A stretch of 64,000 bases of DNA from an uncultured Alphaproteobacteria bacterium (GCA_934254675.1 CAKQLP010000004.1:1-64000), one strand, 5' to 3'; numbered from the stretch's first letter, positions 15,220-25,699 are shown. Notes: generated by a model from the letters alone, not told the origin. Made by a program: numbers and translations.

Positions 15220-17670
15220 ATGTTTAACAGCAGAATTAAATTAGGCTCTATTGCCCTGATGGCAGTATCCTTTTTACTCTCTGCCATAGGCAACGCGCAT
15301 GCGTCTGAGTTGGATTTAATTATCCCGTCATTGTCTGACGCAACGTACAGCTTCTTTGGCTTAGATATTTCCGGAAATGGCTTACTATTAATCGGTATGG
15401 CTGTTTGTTTATTAGGCATGGCTTTTGGATTATGGGAATTTTTCAAAATAAAAAAAATGCCGGCACACGAAACTATGCTGAAAGTTTCTGAAACAATTTA
15501 TGCTACTTGCACAACTTATATGAAACAACAAGCAAAACTGCTTTTGGTTTTAGAAATTTTTATTGCCGCCTGCATTATTTATTACTTTGCAATTTTAAAT
15601 GGTACGCCTTTATTAAAAGTTTTAAATATTTTGCTTTGGTCTGTTTTGGGTATTCTTGGTTCTTATTCCGTTGCGTGGTTCGGCATGCGCATTAATACTT
15701 ATGCCAATTCCCGCACATCTTTTGCATCTTTACAAGGCAAAGCATATCCCGTTATGAACCTTCCATTGCAATCCGGCATGTCTATCGGCGTATTGCTTAT
15801 TTGCGTTGAACTTATAATGATGATGTTTATTTTAGTTTTTGTGCCTCGTGACACGGCCGGCGCATGTTTTATCGGTTTTGCCATCGGCGAATCCTTAGGC
15901 GCTTCCGCTTTGCGCATTTGTGGCGGTATTTTTACTAAAATCGCTGATATCGGAGCCGATTTAATGAAAATAATTTTCAAAATTGATGAAGATGATGCCC
16001 GTAACCCAGGTGTGATTGCCGATTGTACCGGTGATAATGCCGGAGATTCTTGCGGTCCGACCGCCGATGGTTTTGAAACTTATGGCGTGACCGGCGTGGC
16101 CTTAATCAGTTTTATCGTTTTAGCCGCAGGAATGGCTATCAGCGCTGATGGGGCAATTTCAGCCTATGAATGGGCTCCGGAACTTCAAGCTCGTCTAATC
16201 ACTTGGATTTTTGTAATGCGCATTCTCATGATTATCACCTCTGTTCTTGCCTATGCTTTAAACGGCTTGATTTCTAAAAAAATCTACGGAGATAAAAAAT
16301 CATTTGACTTTGAAGCCCCGTTAACAAGTTTGATTTGGTTAACATCACTTATTTCTATTTTAGTAACTTTTGGCGTTTCTTATCTCATGCTTCCAAAAGA
16401 AAACTTTGGTTCAAATATTTGGTGGGAAATGTCGGTTATTATCAGTTGCGGAACTTTGGCCGCGGCTATCATTCCCGAATTTACAAAAATATTTACATCA
16501 TCCAAATCTCAACATGTTCAAGAAGTTGTTAATGCCAGTCGAGAAGCAGGTGCCTCTTTAAACATTATTTCGGGTATTGTTGCTGGTAATTTTTCCGGAT
16601 TTTGGCAAGGCATTGTCATGGCCGGTTTAATGGCTGTGGCTTACATCACATCGCAAGGAGACTTATCGCAAATAATGATTTATCCAACCGTTTTTGCCTT
16701 TGGTTTGGTGGCTTTCGGCATGTTAGGAATGGGACCTGTCACAATTGCTGTTGACAGCTATGGTCCTGTGACAGATAACGCGCAGTCCGTTTTTGAACTT
16801 TCACAAATTGAAGATGTTAAAGGTATTAAAAAAGAAATCAAAAATGATTATGGATTTGAACCTGATTTTGAACAAGGCAAACATTTGTTGGAAGCCAACG
16901 ACTCGGCCGGCAACACCTTTAAGGCAACTTCCAAACCGGTGTTAATCGGCACGGCGGTTATCGGTGCAACAACAATGATTTTTTCAATTATCCTGTTGCT
17001 AAATCTACAGCTTAATCTGTTAGATGCCCGCGTTCTTTTGGGATTGATTTTAGGCGGCGCCGTTATTTATTGGTTTTCAGGAGCTTCAATTCAGGCGGTT
17101 TCAACCGGTGCTTATCGGGCTGTAAACTACATTAAAGAGCACATCAAGCTGGACACTAAAAAAGCTGCTTCTGTTGAAGATTCTAAAACAGTCGTTAAAA
17201 TTTGCACGCAATATGCTCAAAAAGGTATGTTCAATATCTTTATTGTTATCTTTTCATTTGCTATTGCTTTTGCCTTTTTCAGCCCAGAATTATTTGCAAG
17301 CTACTTAATTTCTATTGCCATATTTGGTTTATATCAAGCTTTGTATATGGCTAACGCCGGTGGCGCTTGGGACAACGCCAAAAAAGTGGTTGAAGTTGAT
17401 TTAAATGAAAAGGGCACCGATTTGCATGCCGCGTCTGTTGTCGGCGACACCGTTGGCGACCCTTATAAAGACACGGCTTCTGTTGCCTTAAATCCAATTA
17501 TCAAGTTCACAACCTTGTTTGGTTTGCTGGCAGCAGAAATGGCTGCAAAAGTTTCTGCTCATTCTGAATGCTTAGCCCTGAGTATCGGTATCGTCTTTTT
17601 CATTATCGGTATTGTTTTTGTATGGCGTTCATTTTATAGAATGCGTATTGAAGCAAAAAAGATTGACTAA
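15220..17670 (+). CDS. hppA: K+-independent proton-pumping membrane pyrophosphatase
   Basis: Hydrolyses cytosolic pyrophosphate and pumps H+ across the inner membrane. About 16 TM segments in 816 residues. Catalytic loops are present: the IADIGADL segment, then DDARNPGVIADCTGDNAGD; SYGPVTDNAQSVFELS; and NAGGAWDNAKK with HAASVVGDTVGDPYKDT near the C-terminus. The position that decides K+ dependence reads GNTFKA, with Lys as in K+-independent H+ pumps. An N-terminal hydrophobic stretch ending GNAHASE may be a cleaved signal. AAAGG abuts the ATG at 15211, so the ATG at 15220 is the better start. It could recycle PPi energy, in line with the Lys-containing phosphofructokinase upstream. Its own terminator follows. 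Confidence 0.95.
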   Translation: MFNSRIKLGSIALMAVSFLLSAIGNAHASELDLIIPSLSDATYSFFGLDISGNGLLLIGMAVCLLGMAFGLWEFFKIKKMPAHETMLKVSETIYATCTTYMKQQAKLLLVLEIFIAACIIYYFAILNGTPLLKVLNILLWSVLGILGSYSVAWFGMRINTYANSRTSFASLQGKAYPVMNLPLQSGMSIGVLLICVELIMMMFILVFVPRDTAGACFIGFAIGESLGASALRICGGIFTKIADIGADLMKIIFKIDEDDARNPGVIADCTGDNAGDSCGPTADGFETYGVTGVALISFIVLAAGMAISADGAISAYEWAPELQARLITWIFVMRILMIITSVLAYALNGLISKKIYGDKKSFDFEAPLTSLIWLTSLISILVTFGVSYLMLPKENFGSNIWWEMSVIISCGTLAAAIIPEFTKIFTSSKSQHVQEVVNASREAGASLNIISGIVAGNFSGFWQGIVMAGLMAVAYITSQGDLSQIMIYPTVFAFGLVAFGMLGMGPVTIAVDSYGPVTDNAQSVFELSQIEDVKGIKKEIKNDYGFEPDFEQGKHLLEANDSAGNTFKATSKPVLIGTAVIGATTMIFSIILLLNLQLNLLDARVLLGLILGGAVIYWFSGASIQAVSTGAYRAVNYIKEHIKLDTKKAASVEDSKTVVKICTQYAQKGMFNIFIVIFSFAIAFAFFSPELFASYLISIAIFGLYQALYMANAGGAWDNAKKVVEVDLNEKGTDLHAASVVGDTVGDPYKDTASVALNPIIKFTTLFGLLAAEMAAKVSAHSECLALSIGIVFFIIGIVFVWRSFYRMRIEAKKID

Positions 17671-17693
17671 TTCAATTTAGTTTGCTAGAACGG

Positions 17694-17724
17694 CGGCGAT
17701 ATTACATATATCGCCGTTTTTTTT
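17694..17724 (+). terminator. terminator of hppA
   Basis: Stem CGGCGATAT/ATATCGCCG with a 5-base loop followed by T8, 24 bases past the hppA stop codon. Confidence 0.9.
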
Positions 17725-17745
17725 GTTATGTTTTAGGAGTTTATC

Positions 17746-18366
17746 ATGGATGCTTTAACTGCTTTTTTAAGCACTTACAATACAACGCAATTTATAAGCG
17801 CTTTTGTCGTTTTATTTGCTATTATTGACATTATTGGCGTATTGCCTGTTGTTTTAAATTTACTGCAAGACGGAAGAACTATTCATGCCGGTCGCGCTTC
17901 TATTATTTCTCTTATTTTATTTTTGGGCTTTATGTATATGGGAAATGTTTTTCTGCAACTTTTCAGTTTGGACATTTCTTCATTTGCCATCGCCGGTTCC
18001 ATCATCATTTTTATTATTTCCATGGAAATGATTTTGGATGTTCATATTTTTCACGAAAATAAATATTCAGCCAACGATGCAACGTTTACCCCTATTGTTT
18101 TTCCACTTATTGCTGGCGCCGGTGCTTTTACCACCATTTTATCAATCCGCGCTCAATATGCTGACTTAAATATTGTTTTGGCTATTCTGTGCAACGTCAT
18201 TATCGTTTACTTGGGGTTAAAATTAGCTCCAAAATTGGAAAAAATGCTTTCCCCAGGAATTATCTGCATTTTCCAAAAAGCGTTTGGCATTATTTTGATG
18301 TCTATCGCCGTAAAATTATTCACAACAAATTTAACTTTATTGGTTGAGGGTACTCCTATTCAATAA
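17746..18366 (+). CDS. MarC/UPF0056-family membrane protein
   Basis: An integral inner-membrane protein of 206 residues with about six TM segments. The N-terminal FVVLFAIIDIIGVLPVVL corresponds to the family signature (LFaiiDPiGnlP), with the usual DP changed to DI. The central FTPIVFPLIAGAGAFTTIL corresponds to PLiaGPGaitt. The transport substrate of MarC proteins is not established. A run ending in TTTTAGGAGTTTATC gives a clear ribosome binding site. It lies between hppA and a terminator shared with trxA. Confidence 0.85.
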   Translation: MDALTAFLSTYNTTQFISAFVVLFAIIDIIGVLPVVLNLLQDGRTIHAGRASIISLILFLGFMYMGNVFLQLFSLDISSFAIAGSIIIFIISMEMILDVHIFHENKYSANDATFTPIVFPLIAGAGAFTTILSIRAQYADLNIVLAILCNVIIVYLGLKLAPKLEKMLSPGIICIFQKAFGIILMSIAVKLFTTNLTLLVEGTPIQ

Positions 18367-18383
18367 GTAAAGTTTTTTTACAA

Positions 18384-18416
18384 AAAAACCGCCTTTAATT
18401 TACAAAGGCGGTTTTT
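18384..18416. terminator. bidirectional terminator between marC-like gene and trxA
   Basis: Perfect AAAAACCGCCTTT/AAAGGCGGTTTTT stem with a 7-base loop between converging genes, with T-runs on both sides. Confidence 0.88.
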
Positions 18417-18438
18417 CTTTTTTTATTTTGGTTCGTGT

Positions 18439-18756
18439 TTATTTATAAGATTCAATCCATGAAGAAATTGTTGATTGAGTGCTCAATCCAACTTTTGTAT
18501 CAACTTGCTTTCCGTCTTTAAACAAAAACATAGTCGGAATACTGCGAATACCAAATTGACTGGCCGTTTCCGGAGAATCATCCACATTCATTTTATAGAT
18601 TGTTACGCTTTCTCCCATTTCTTCATCTATTGCTTCTAAAATAGGTCCCAGCTGACGGCATGGTCCACACCATTCTGCCCAAAAATCGACCAGAACCAAT
18701 CCTTTTGAGTTCAAAACATTTTCAGAAAACTGGCTGTCTGTTAATGATTGTGTCAT
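18439..18756 (-). CDS. trxA: thioredoxin
   Basis: A cytosolic dithiol reductant, 105 residues. The active site WCGPC is at 29-33 in the setting DFWAEWCGPCRQLGP. The cis-proline loop reads IRSIPTMFLFKDG. AAAGGAG lies 7 bases before the start codon. It precedes no obvious partner gene (addA lies upstream on the same strand with about 90 bases between). A thioredoxin reductase is not visible in the window; a ferredoxin-thioredoxin-reductase-like protein is present at 61748-61993. Confidence 0.96.
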   Translation of the reverse strand: MTQSLTDSQFSENVLNSKGLVLVDFWAEWCGPCRQLGPILEAIDEEMGESVTIYKMNVDDSPETASQFGIRSIPTMFLFKDGKQVDTKVGLSTQSTISSWIESYK

Positions 18757-18849
18757 AATTTTTCTCCTTTATATATTTCAAATGATAATCCTATATAATA
18801 TTCTTTTGCTTAATATTAAAGCCTATCTTGCAAAGAGACAACAAATTTT

Positions 18850-21800
18850 TCAGGAAACACGCATTAACCTTGCCTCATTTGTCCATAAAATATATGTTTC
18901 CACTCTTTTACCTTGATAAATTTTATTCAGCAACTTTGCATACATTGACAGCTGATTAATATATGTTGCCGGAGTATTTTCCAATGTTTGAGCGGCCGGA
19001 CGATTTGTTTTAAAATCGACAATTAACACCTTATCAGGCAACACCACCAAACGATCCAATTGCGCGGAAACAATTTTTCCGTCAACTTCACCCATAATTG
19101 GAACTTCCGGTTTTGAATTTTTACCAAAAATTTCTGCAAATTCAACATTATTTAAAAGATTGAGTACTTCTGTTTTTATTTGTTTTTTTTGAAAAATTGA
19201 TAAATCTTCAGCATTTTTCTCTAAATATTCTTCAATTAAACTTTCCTTATTTTCATTGTTTTGAGGTAAAAATTGCAATAATTTATGGATAATTGCGCCT
19301 CGAAGGTAAAAGTTTCCGTTTTCGGACAAAGGGGATGACGAATCCGCATCTATTTCTTCTTCGCCATGAGATGGAGTATATGGTTTAGATAATAGAGACT
19401 CTTTTTCAGCATTCTGATAAATCCAAGTTTCAGGATTAGGCATTTTTGTTTCCGCTGATTTTTTATCCTCGGTTTTTTTAGCAAAAATTTCCGGTGCTTT
19501 TATTTCAAGAATTTCACCGTTTTTTTCGCCATTTTCTTGTAATGTTTCCTGACAAATGCCATACCATGAACGCGCATCGGCATTCTCTTTATTGGAAAAA
19601 CCGCAAATATAAAGTCGATCTTCAGCTCTCGTTAAAGCCACATAAAGCAAACGCCTATACTCTTCAAAAGATTTTTTAGAATTTTCTTCTTTTATTTGGA
19701 GACATGTTTCATCATAACACTCGCTATTTAGCGGATAATAAGCTAAATTATCTTTCCAAAGCAACGCTTGTTCATTTTTTATATTTTTAATACGAACTGT
19801 ATCCGGCATAAAGACCACCGGCGCTTGTAAACCTTTTGAACCATGAACGGTCATTAATCTTACCGCATCATTCCCTTTTTGCTCTGTTTCGCGTTTGATT
19901 TCGACCTCTGTTCGCCCAATCCAATCAATAAAACCTTGCAAACTTGGAATATGTGTCTGTTCATAAGAAATTGTCAAATTAATAAATTCATCCAACGCAT
20001 CTTCAACTTCCATTCCCATACGTTCAGTAAACTTATAGCGTCCGTTCATCTTTGTCAGAACATAATTAAACAACTCGTACGGCCGAACAAAATCCAACAT
20101 ATTTAATAAATTTTGCAAATCCGCATATATTTCGGCATATTGAGAAAAATCACCTAATTTAGACCATACCGGTGCATTTCCGCGCTTAGCGCATATTTTC
20201 CACAAATCTTCGTCGCTTAATCCAAATAATGGTGATTTCAAGACCTCGGCCAGAGACAAATCATCATTTGGCAACAATAAAAATCGACCTAAAGAAACTA
20301 AATCTTGTACGGCAATTTGTTCACTCAGACGTAGCTTGTCGGCACCATTGATATTTACCTGATTATCTTTGCATGCTCTTATAAACTCCTCTACAAAACT
20401 ATTTCTTGTTTGGACCAGAACCATAATATCTCTGTAATGAAAATTTTCTTTATCCACCAACTCTTTGATTTTTTCCGCCATCATGAGCGCTAATTTCTTT
20501 TTTACCGATGTTTCTTGACTCATTTCAAAAGGCGGCAACCAATCATCTTCGCTACTTTTACTTTTTTTATCGGCAACCAATAAAGGCCAAACCTCAACTT
20601 TTCCGGCCTCGCCTCTTCTAAAAGGAACATGATGCACCGTCTCTCCCTGAGCCGTTACGCCCTCAGAAACATTTTCTTTTGCAAATATTTTATTGACTGT
20701 CTCTAAAACCGGTGATACCGAGCGAAAAGACACTTCCAAATTTACTTTTTGAAAATCCGGCGCAGCTTTTTCAGAAAAATAGGCAGACATCCTATCAAAC
20801 TTGTCTGGATCGGCGCCTTGAAAACTGTAAATCGACTGCTTTCTGTCCCCCACAGCAAACACTGTTCTTTTTCTATCATTAGTTCCTTTGCCGGCAAAAA
20901 ATTCCTCACTAAGAGACTTTATAATATCCCATTGATTCGGCGAAGTATCTTGAGCTTCATCTATCAAAATATGATCTATACCGCCATCTAACTTAAAAAG
21001 CACCCACGAAGCCACCGCACTATCAGATAACAAATGGCGAGTGAGCAAAATTAAATCTTCATAATCCAGTTTTGAATATAGCTTTTTGAAATTATTATAA
21101 CGTAAATTTAACTCACGCGTAATAATCAAAACCGACTTTGTTGATTGGTATAATCTGATTTTACACAGTTTTTCTTCATTTTGTAAGATTCTTTCACACT
21201 CTTTTCCCAATCTCTCAGCCAGAAAAGAATCGGCTGAAATTGATTTTTTATCCGCTAATTTTTGAGGTATTGTTCCATCTTTATTAAGAAATAAATTTTT
21301 ATAATCTTGATAATTATTAAAATTTCCTTTTTCTATAATAAATTTTTCCATTTTTTCAGCGCGTTCCGAATCCTTTTTTCCGCCATTAAGCAATGCAACA
21401 ACATTCTTTCGTAAATCATCGTAATTTATATTTTTCATAAATTCGGAAATTACAGTCTGCTCCGTGTCATCCATTGAAATTTGCAAACTGTGCGCCAACT
21501 TTGACAACAAATCTTTCTGGCTTGGATACATTGCAAACATTTCAGATAATTTGGAGCGGTTTATCGTTATGTTTTTCATAACTTTCGGAAAAGAATATTC
21601 ACTTAAATTTTCAGTTAAAAACATTAAAGCATCTTTAAGCGGGCAATCGGCACCATATTCGGTTGTTTCCAATAATTCTTTTTGAATTTGTTTTAGCGCA
21701 TCCGCAGAACTTTCATCGTCCAAAATATCAAAATATGGAGAAATTCCAGTTTCTAAGGGAAATCTTTTTAATACTTCCTGACAAAAACTATGAATTGTTT

Positions 21801-22209
21801 GTATTTTGATTCCCCCCGGCGTGTCAAGCAAGACAGCAAATAATGTACGGGCTCGATTTTTATATTTCAGCAACAGCTTTGTATCTGCCATTTCTTTTCC
21901 CAAAAGCTCAAATAAATTTTCTTCAAGCTTTTCATCTGTTTGAACAGACCACTTGCTTAATCGTTCTGAAATTCTTGTATTCATTTCAACCGCGGCCGCT
22001 TTAGTATATGTTAAACATAAAATACGCTGAGGTTTTACCCCATCTAAGAGTAAACGCAAAACCCTGTCAGACAGTACTTTTGTTTTTCCCGTTCCCGCAG
22101 AAGCTTCAACCCAGACCGATTTCAAAGGATTGGCCGCCGAATGTTGTTGGGATGAAGCTTTCCGGCTCATTTCTTTACGCAAAAATTCAAAATCTTCTCT
22201 AGTTTTCAT
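18850..22209 (-). CDS. addA: AddA helicase-nuclease (double-strand break repair)
   Basis: The UvrD-like subunit of AddAB, which resects double-strand ends for recombination. Walker A is ASAGTGKT (about 36-43), followed by LCLTYTKAAAVEMNTR; motif II HILIDEAQDTSPNQW, motif III GDRKQSIYSFQGADP, motif V/VI RLMTVHGSKGLQAPVVF and YVALTRAEDRLYI. The RecB-type nuclease motif VLIVDFKTNRP is near the C-terminus. The frame opens at 22218, but AAGGG touches that ATG and fits the ATG at 22207-22209 instead. The gene overlaps the addB 3' end by 11 bases, suggesting coupled translation. Alphaproteobacterial AddA type by length (about 1119 residues) and gene order. Confidence 0.95.
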   Translation of the reverse strand: MKTREDFEFLRKEMSRKASSQQHSAANPLKSVWVEASAGTGKTKVLSDRVLRLLLDGVKPQRILCLTYTKAAAVEMNTRISERLSKWSVQTDEKLEENLFELLGKEMADTKLLLKYKNRARTLFAVLLDTPGGIKIQTIHSFCQEVLKRFPLETGISPYFDILDDESSADALKQIQKELLETTEYGADCPLKDALMFLTENLSEYSFPKVMKNITINRSKLSEMFAMYPSQKDLLSKLAHSLQISMDDTEQTVISEFMKNINYDDLRKNVVALLNGGKKDSERAEKMEKFIIEKGNFNNYQDYKNLFLNKDGTIPQKLADKKSISADSFLAERLGKECERILQNEEKLCKIRLYQSTKSVLIITRELNLRYNNFKKLYSKLDYEDLILLTRHLLSDSAVASWVLFKLDGGIDHILIDEAQDTSPNQWDIIKSLSEEFFAGKGTNDRKRTVFAVGDRKQSIYSFQGADPDKFDRMSAYFSEKAAPDFQKVNLEVSFRSVSPVLETVNKIFAKENVSEGVTAQGETVHHVPFRRGEAGKVEVWPLLVADKKSKSSEDDWLPPFEMSQETSVKKKLALMMAEKIKELVDKENFHYRDIMVLVQTRNSFVEEFIRACKDNQVNINGADKLRLSEQIAVQDLVSLGRFLLLPNDDLSLAEVLKSPLFGLSDEDLWKICAKRGNAPVWSKLGDFSQYAEIYADLQNLLNMLDFVRPYELFNYVLTKMNGRYKFTERMGMEVEDALDEFINLTISYEQTHIPSLQGFIDWIGRTEVEIKRETEQKGNDAVRLMTVHGSKGLQAPVVFMPDTVRIKNIKNEQALLWKDNLAYYPLNSECYDETCLQIKEENSKKSFEEYRRLLYVALTRAEDRLYICGFSNKENADARSWYGICQETLQENGEKNGEILEIKAPEIFAKKTEDKKSAETKMPNPETWIYQNAEKESLLSKPYTPSHGEEEIDADSSSPLSENGNFYLRGAIIHKLLQFLPQNNENKESLIEEYLEKNAEDLSIFQKKQIKTEVLNLLNNVEFAEIFGKNSKPEVPIMGEVDGKIVSAQLDRLVVLPDKVLIVDFKTNRPAAQTLENTPATYINQLSMYAKLLNKIYQGKRVETYILWTNEARLMRVS

Positions 22210-25102
22210 CTGTATCATCCCTTATTGACCACTCTAAAAAACGAGAAAGATGGTCATAATCCGAATAAGCAGGAGCTTCATGCGGATTTGGTTTAGCTAA
22301 ATATGGAGTTTGTTCAAAATCAAAACGGCTAATCAGCATTGATATACGTTCTTTTGTTACTTCCAAACCTTTTGCACTTTGCTCCTCATTGGCGATAATT
22401 TCTTTATCTCCAAGTTTCCAATAGCGTAAAGTCGAGACTTTTTTGTTTTTTATTCCTTCAAAGCCTCCATTTTCGGCAATAATCCCTTCAATAGGCAATT
22501 GCGGCGCCATTCCGCTGCATATTTCTTTTGTTGAACGTGCTTTTCCTGTTTTATAATCTAATATATTTAACTTGCCGTCCTTAGTTTCATCTATTCTATC
22601 TGCTTTGGCTGTTATTGTAAAAATTCCTTCCGGCGCCTTAAAATCTATATATCCGCTAATTTCATTGTGCACTTTTTGAATTTCTTTCCGATAACCGTTT
22701 TCAACGCCAACCAGCCAATCAATTGTTTTAATAAACCGCGGCCACCAAAAGGCCTTGACATCTGGGCTTATACCTTTATTTGCAAATTCTTGTTCGCCTA
22801 AAATCAAAAACTGTTTTTTCGCGTCAGAAGGATAACTGTCGCCATTATACTTATTATTAAATTTTTCAATAACCGTATGAACAATGTTCCCATAATCCCG
22901 AAAGGCTACATCCTCATCTAAATTTTCTAACGGATAAAGATTCAAAATATATTTTGCAAAAATTGTATATGGATCACGCATCAGCATTTCAAAATTAACG
23001 GCAGACAACTTCCGCGGACGTAAATTGACCGGTGGACAAGGCTTAGGAACAGAAATACGCTTCTGTTCAACAGCTCTTTCCAAATATTTTGCCCACAACG
23101 CGTATTTTGTGTCTTTTATATCGAGGTTATTTTTAACTTCGCCAAAATTTGCCTCTCTTACGGTTTCAAGACGTAGCCACCAACGAGATTTATTCGTCGG
23201 TGTTCCATCAACCCGTTCTGCTCTTGTTAAATAAACATTTTTACCATTAAGCAAATGTGCAAAATCGGCAGCTGCCACACCTATTGCACGCTCTGGAAGA
23301 GGATAGCCGAAATCCTTTTTCATGGGACGGGATAACCACATGTCCGCTGATGGTAATTTAGGCCAAACACCCTCATTGACTTCACCGATGATCGTCACAT
23401 CAAATTGATTCAAGCGAGCTTCTATCGGTCCTAAAATTTTAATACGCGGATGCATTCCATAACGAACACGAACATTTTGTTCCAAAAGCATAGCTTCTAG
23501 CAGCGGAAGATAATCTTTAGGCGCTGCGCTGCCCAACAATTCACCTTTTATAGAAAATTCGCCGACAAACTTGGCTGCTGACTGACCGGCATCATTTTTC
23601 CAAATAATTTTATCACCGCTTTTTACATCCGTATTTGCCAACTGTTCCGCAATTTTAATATGACAAATAAAGAAATCTTTGATATTTATTTCTTTTTGAG
23701 CATACATCTCTGCCAACGGCTGTAAAATATCCTTAATTTTTTTCAAGAAATTCTGTTGCTCCGCGGTTAAATTTTCTTTTTTCCGCCAGCTTAATTCTAA
23801 ATATCTCACTCTGTAATTAAAATCTGCATATTTTAATCCACATGAAACAAAAGGGTGTTTTAGCAAAGAAAGCAAACTAATTTGAGAAAAATTTTCATCC
23901 AGCACATTTACTATAAGCCGCAAATAGATACCAATCGGTGTTAAAGATAATGGTTGTCCGGCAGAATCATCGGCTATAATATCCCATTTTTTTAATTCGG
24001 AAATAACGCGTCGAGCCAAATTTCTGTCCATTGTAACCAATGCGGCTGTTTTTTCAGGCTGTTCCAAAGTATGACGCATAATAAGAGCTATCGCTTGCGC
24101 TTCTTGCCGAATGTCATCACAATTTATTAATTGCACCCCATTAAATGCGTCTTCCGGCAAAGGCGTTGCCGACAATCGTCTCCATTCTCCGGAATCTGTC
24201 GCCGGCCGCATAATTTCTGAAACCAACAATTCTCGTGAAAAAACTTTTTGCTTGGGCAACGACACAATAGATGAGCGCTCAATTTTTAAATAATCCAATA
24301 ATTCTTTCAACTCAAACTGCGGATGATTTTCATCTATCTGCGCCCATCCAGAATCTTCCAAACAAATATCCAAACCATACAGCCAAACCTCCCCGTTTGG
24401 CAATTCCAAAACCGTTTGCACAAGTTCTTTCATTATAGGAAAAGCCGCCGTTGTTCCCGCAACAACAATTTTTTGTTTTGTCTGAGTTTGCCTCCAAATT
24501 TTTAATTCCTCGGATAACAACACCTTACGTCGATAAGCTGCGTCAATTTTATTTTTTTCCACCAAAATTTTCGGCCAAAATTCCGTGATAATATTTAAAA
24601 GTTTTAAATTCTCCTGCCAGTGCACAGCGTATTCAGAAGGGACAATGCTTTGCAAACGCGAAAAATCCAGATTTTCATTATAAGCCAAGTCCATTAAATC
24701 CGCTAAATTTTTTGCCAAAGCATATGCTTGTGACAAAGAAAGAGAGCTCAATCCCAACTCTGTCGGTTTTTGCATAATCAACCGCGTGAAAATTAAAATC
24801 CGTTCGGTTTTGGAAATTTCTGGCTGCATTTTTTTCAAAACAGCACTGTTATTTCCCGTTAAAAAAACTTCATCTTCTTCTGTTTCGGCAATGGGCTTGA
24901 TTTGTGGTAAAATTGTCGGAACCAAGCCATGCAAACGCACAAAAGCATCGGATAAACTTTGACAAGCCCGACGATTAGGAAGTAAAAATAAAACCTCTGC
25001 CAACGCGTCCGGATGTTCTTTATATTCATTCAAAAAATGCTCGGCTAAAACATCAACAAAGGATTCTCCTGCATTTACATTAAAAATCTTTGTCTTAGCC
25101 AT
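22199..25102 (-). CDS. addB: AddB subunit of helicase-nuclease
   Basis: The second AddAB subunit: a degenerate UvrD-like helicase fold with a C-terminal nuclease. The N-terminus has LFLLPNRRACQSLSDAF, typical of alphaproteobacterial AddB, where the Walker A motif is lost. The C-terminal PDDEXK nuclease begins near LSAVNFEMLMRDPYTIFAKYIL, includes ADRIDE and ILDYKTGKA. The Cys residues of an iron-sulfur cluster typical of Firmicutes AddB are not evident. At 967 residues it matches the alpha group. AGGAGAAGAGC precedes the ATG. It begins 9 bases after rdgB ends. Confidence 0.93.
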   Translation of the reverse strand: MAKTKIFNVNAGESFVDVLAEHFLNEYKEHPDALAEVLFLLPNRRACQSLSDAFVRLHGLVPTILPQIKPIAETEEDEVFLTGNNSAVLKKMQPEISKTERILIFTRLIMQKPTELGLSSLSLSQAYALAKNLADLMDLAYNENLDFSRLQSIVPSEYAVHWQENLKLLNIITEFWPKILVEKNKIDAAYRRKVLLSEELKIWRQTQTKQKIVVAGTTAAFPIMKELVQTVLELPNGEVWLYGLDICLEDSGWAQIDENHPQFELKELLDYLKIERSSIVSLPKQKVFSRELLVSEIMRPATDSGEWRRLSATPLPEDAFNGVQLINCDDIRQEAQAIALIMRHTLEQPEKTAALVTMDRNLARRVISELKKWDIIADDSAGQPLSLTPIGIYLRLIVNVLDENFSQISLLSLLKHPFVSCGLKYADFNYRVRYLELSWRKKENLTAEQQNFLKKIKDILQPLAEMYAQKEINIKDFFICHIKIAEQLANTDVKSGDKIIWKNDAGQSAAKFVGEFSIKGELLGSAAPKDYLPLLEAMLLEQNVRVRYGMHPRIKILGPIEARLNQFDVTIIGEVNEGVWPKLPSADMWLSRPMKKDFGYPLPERAIGVAAADFAHLLNGKNVYLTRAERVDGTPTNKSRWWLRLETVREANFGEVKNNLDIKDTKYALWAKYLERAVEQKRISVPKPCPPVNLRPRKLSAVNFEMLMRDPYTIFAKYILNLYPLENLDEDVAFRDYGNIVHTVIEKFNNKYNGDSYPSDAKKQFLILGEQEFANKGISPDVKAFWWPRFIKTIDWLVGVENGYRKEIQKVHNEISGYIDFKAPEGIFTITAKADRIDETKDGKLNILDYKTGKARSTKEICSGMAPQLPIEGIIAENGGFEGIKNKKVSTLRYWKLGDKEIIANEEQSAKGLEVTKERISMLISRFDFEQTPYLAKPNPHEAPAYSDYDHLSRFLEWSIRDDTDEN

Positions 25103-25111
25103 GCTCTTCTC

Positions 25112-25699
25112 CTATATTTTTTCTAAAAAGCTTTTCAGTTTTTTTACGGCACGGCCCCGATGAGAGATTTTATTTTTCACATCACTCGGCATTTGCGCAA
25201 AGCTGCAATCAAAACCTTCCGGTACAAACAAAGGGTCATACCCGAATCCGCTGTTTCCCTTTGGTTCAAAAGCAATCTCTCCGTCAACTCTGCCTTCAAA
25301 TAATTCATATTTACCTGATGGCCAAGCCAGTGACATCACGCAAGTAAAATGGGCTTTACGACTTTTGTTTTGACTTTGCGCCATTTCCGACAGCAATTTT
25401 TCCATTCCTTTTACAAAATCCCGATTTGGAGCGTAACGAGCCGAATACACCCCCGGCGCCCCATTTAAGGCATCGACGCATAATCCAGAATCGTCCGCCA
25501 AACATGGAATACCTGTCAAACGGGCAATCGTCTGTGATTTTAGAAGAGAGTTTTCCCAAAAAGTTTCACCAGTTTCTTCTACATCCGGCAAATCCATATC
25601 AAGTGCCGATTTAACATTTATATTAAATGGTTTTAAAAGCTCTTTAATCTCTTTTATTTTACCCGCATTATGACTTGCGAAAATTATTTCCGATAACAT
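25112..25699 (-). CDS. rdgB: non-canonical purine NTP pyrophosphatase (RdgB/HAM1)
   Basis: Removes ITP, dITP and XTP from the nucleotide pool. Family motifs in order: FASHNAGKIKEIKELL (phosphate loop), ETGETFWENSLLK, CLADDSGLCVDALNGAPGVYSARY (catalytic Asp), GFGYDPLFVPEG and SHRGRAVKKL. 195 residues, normal. AGGAG lies upstream. It sits in a minus-strand run aroK-rph-rdgB-addB-addA; rph-rdgB is a common pairing. Confidence 0.97.
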   Translation of the reverse strand: MLSEIIFASHNAGKIKEIKELLKPFNINVKSALDMDLPDVEETGETFWENSLLKSQTIARLTGIPCLADDSGLCVDALNGAPGVYSARYAPNRDFVKGMEKLLSEMAQSQNKSRKAHFTCVMSLAWPSGKYELFEGRVDGEIAFEPKGNSGFGYDPLFVPEGFDCSFAQMPSDVKNKISHRGRAVKKLKSFLEKI

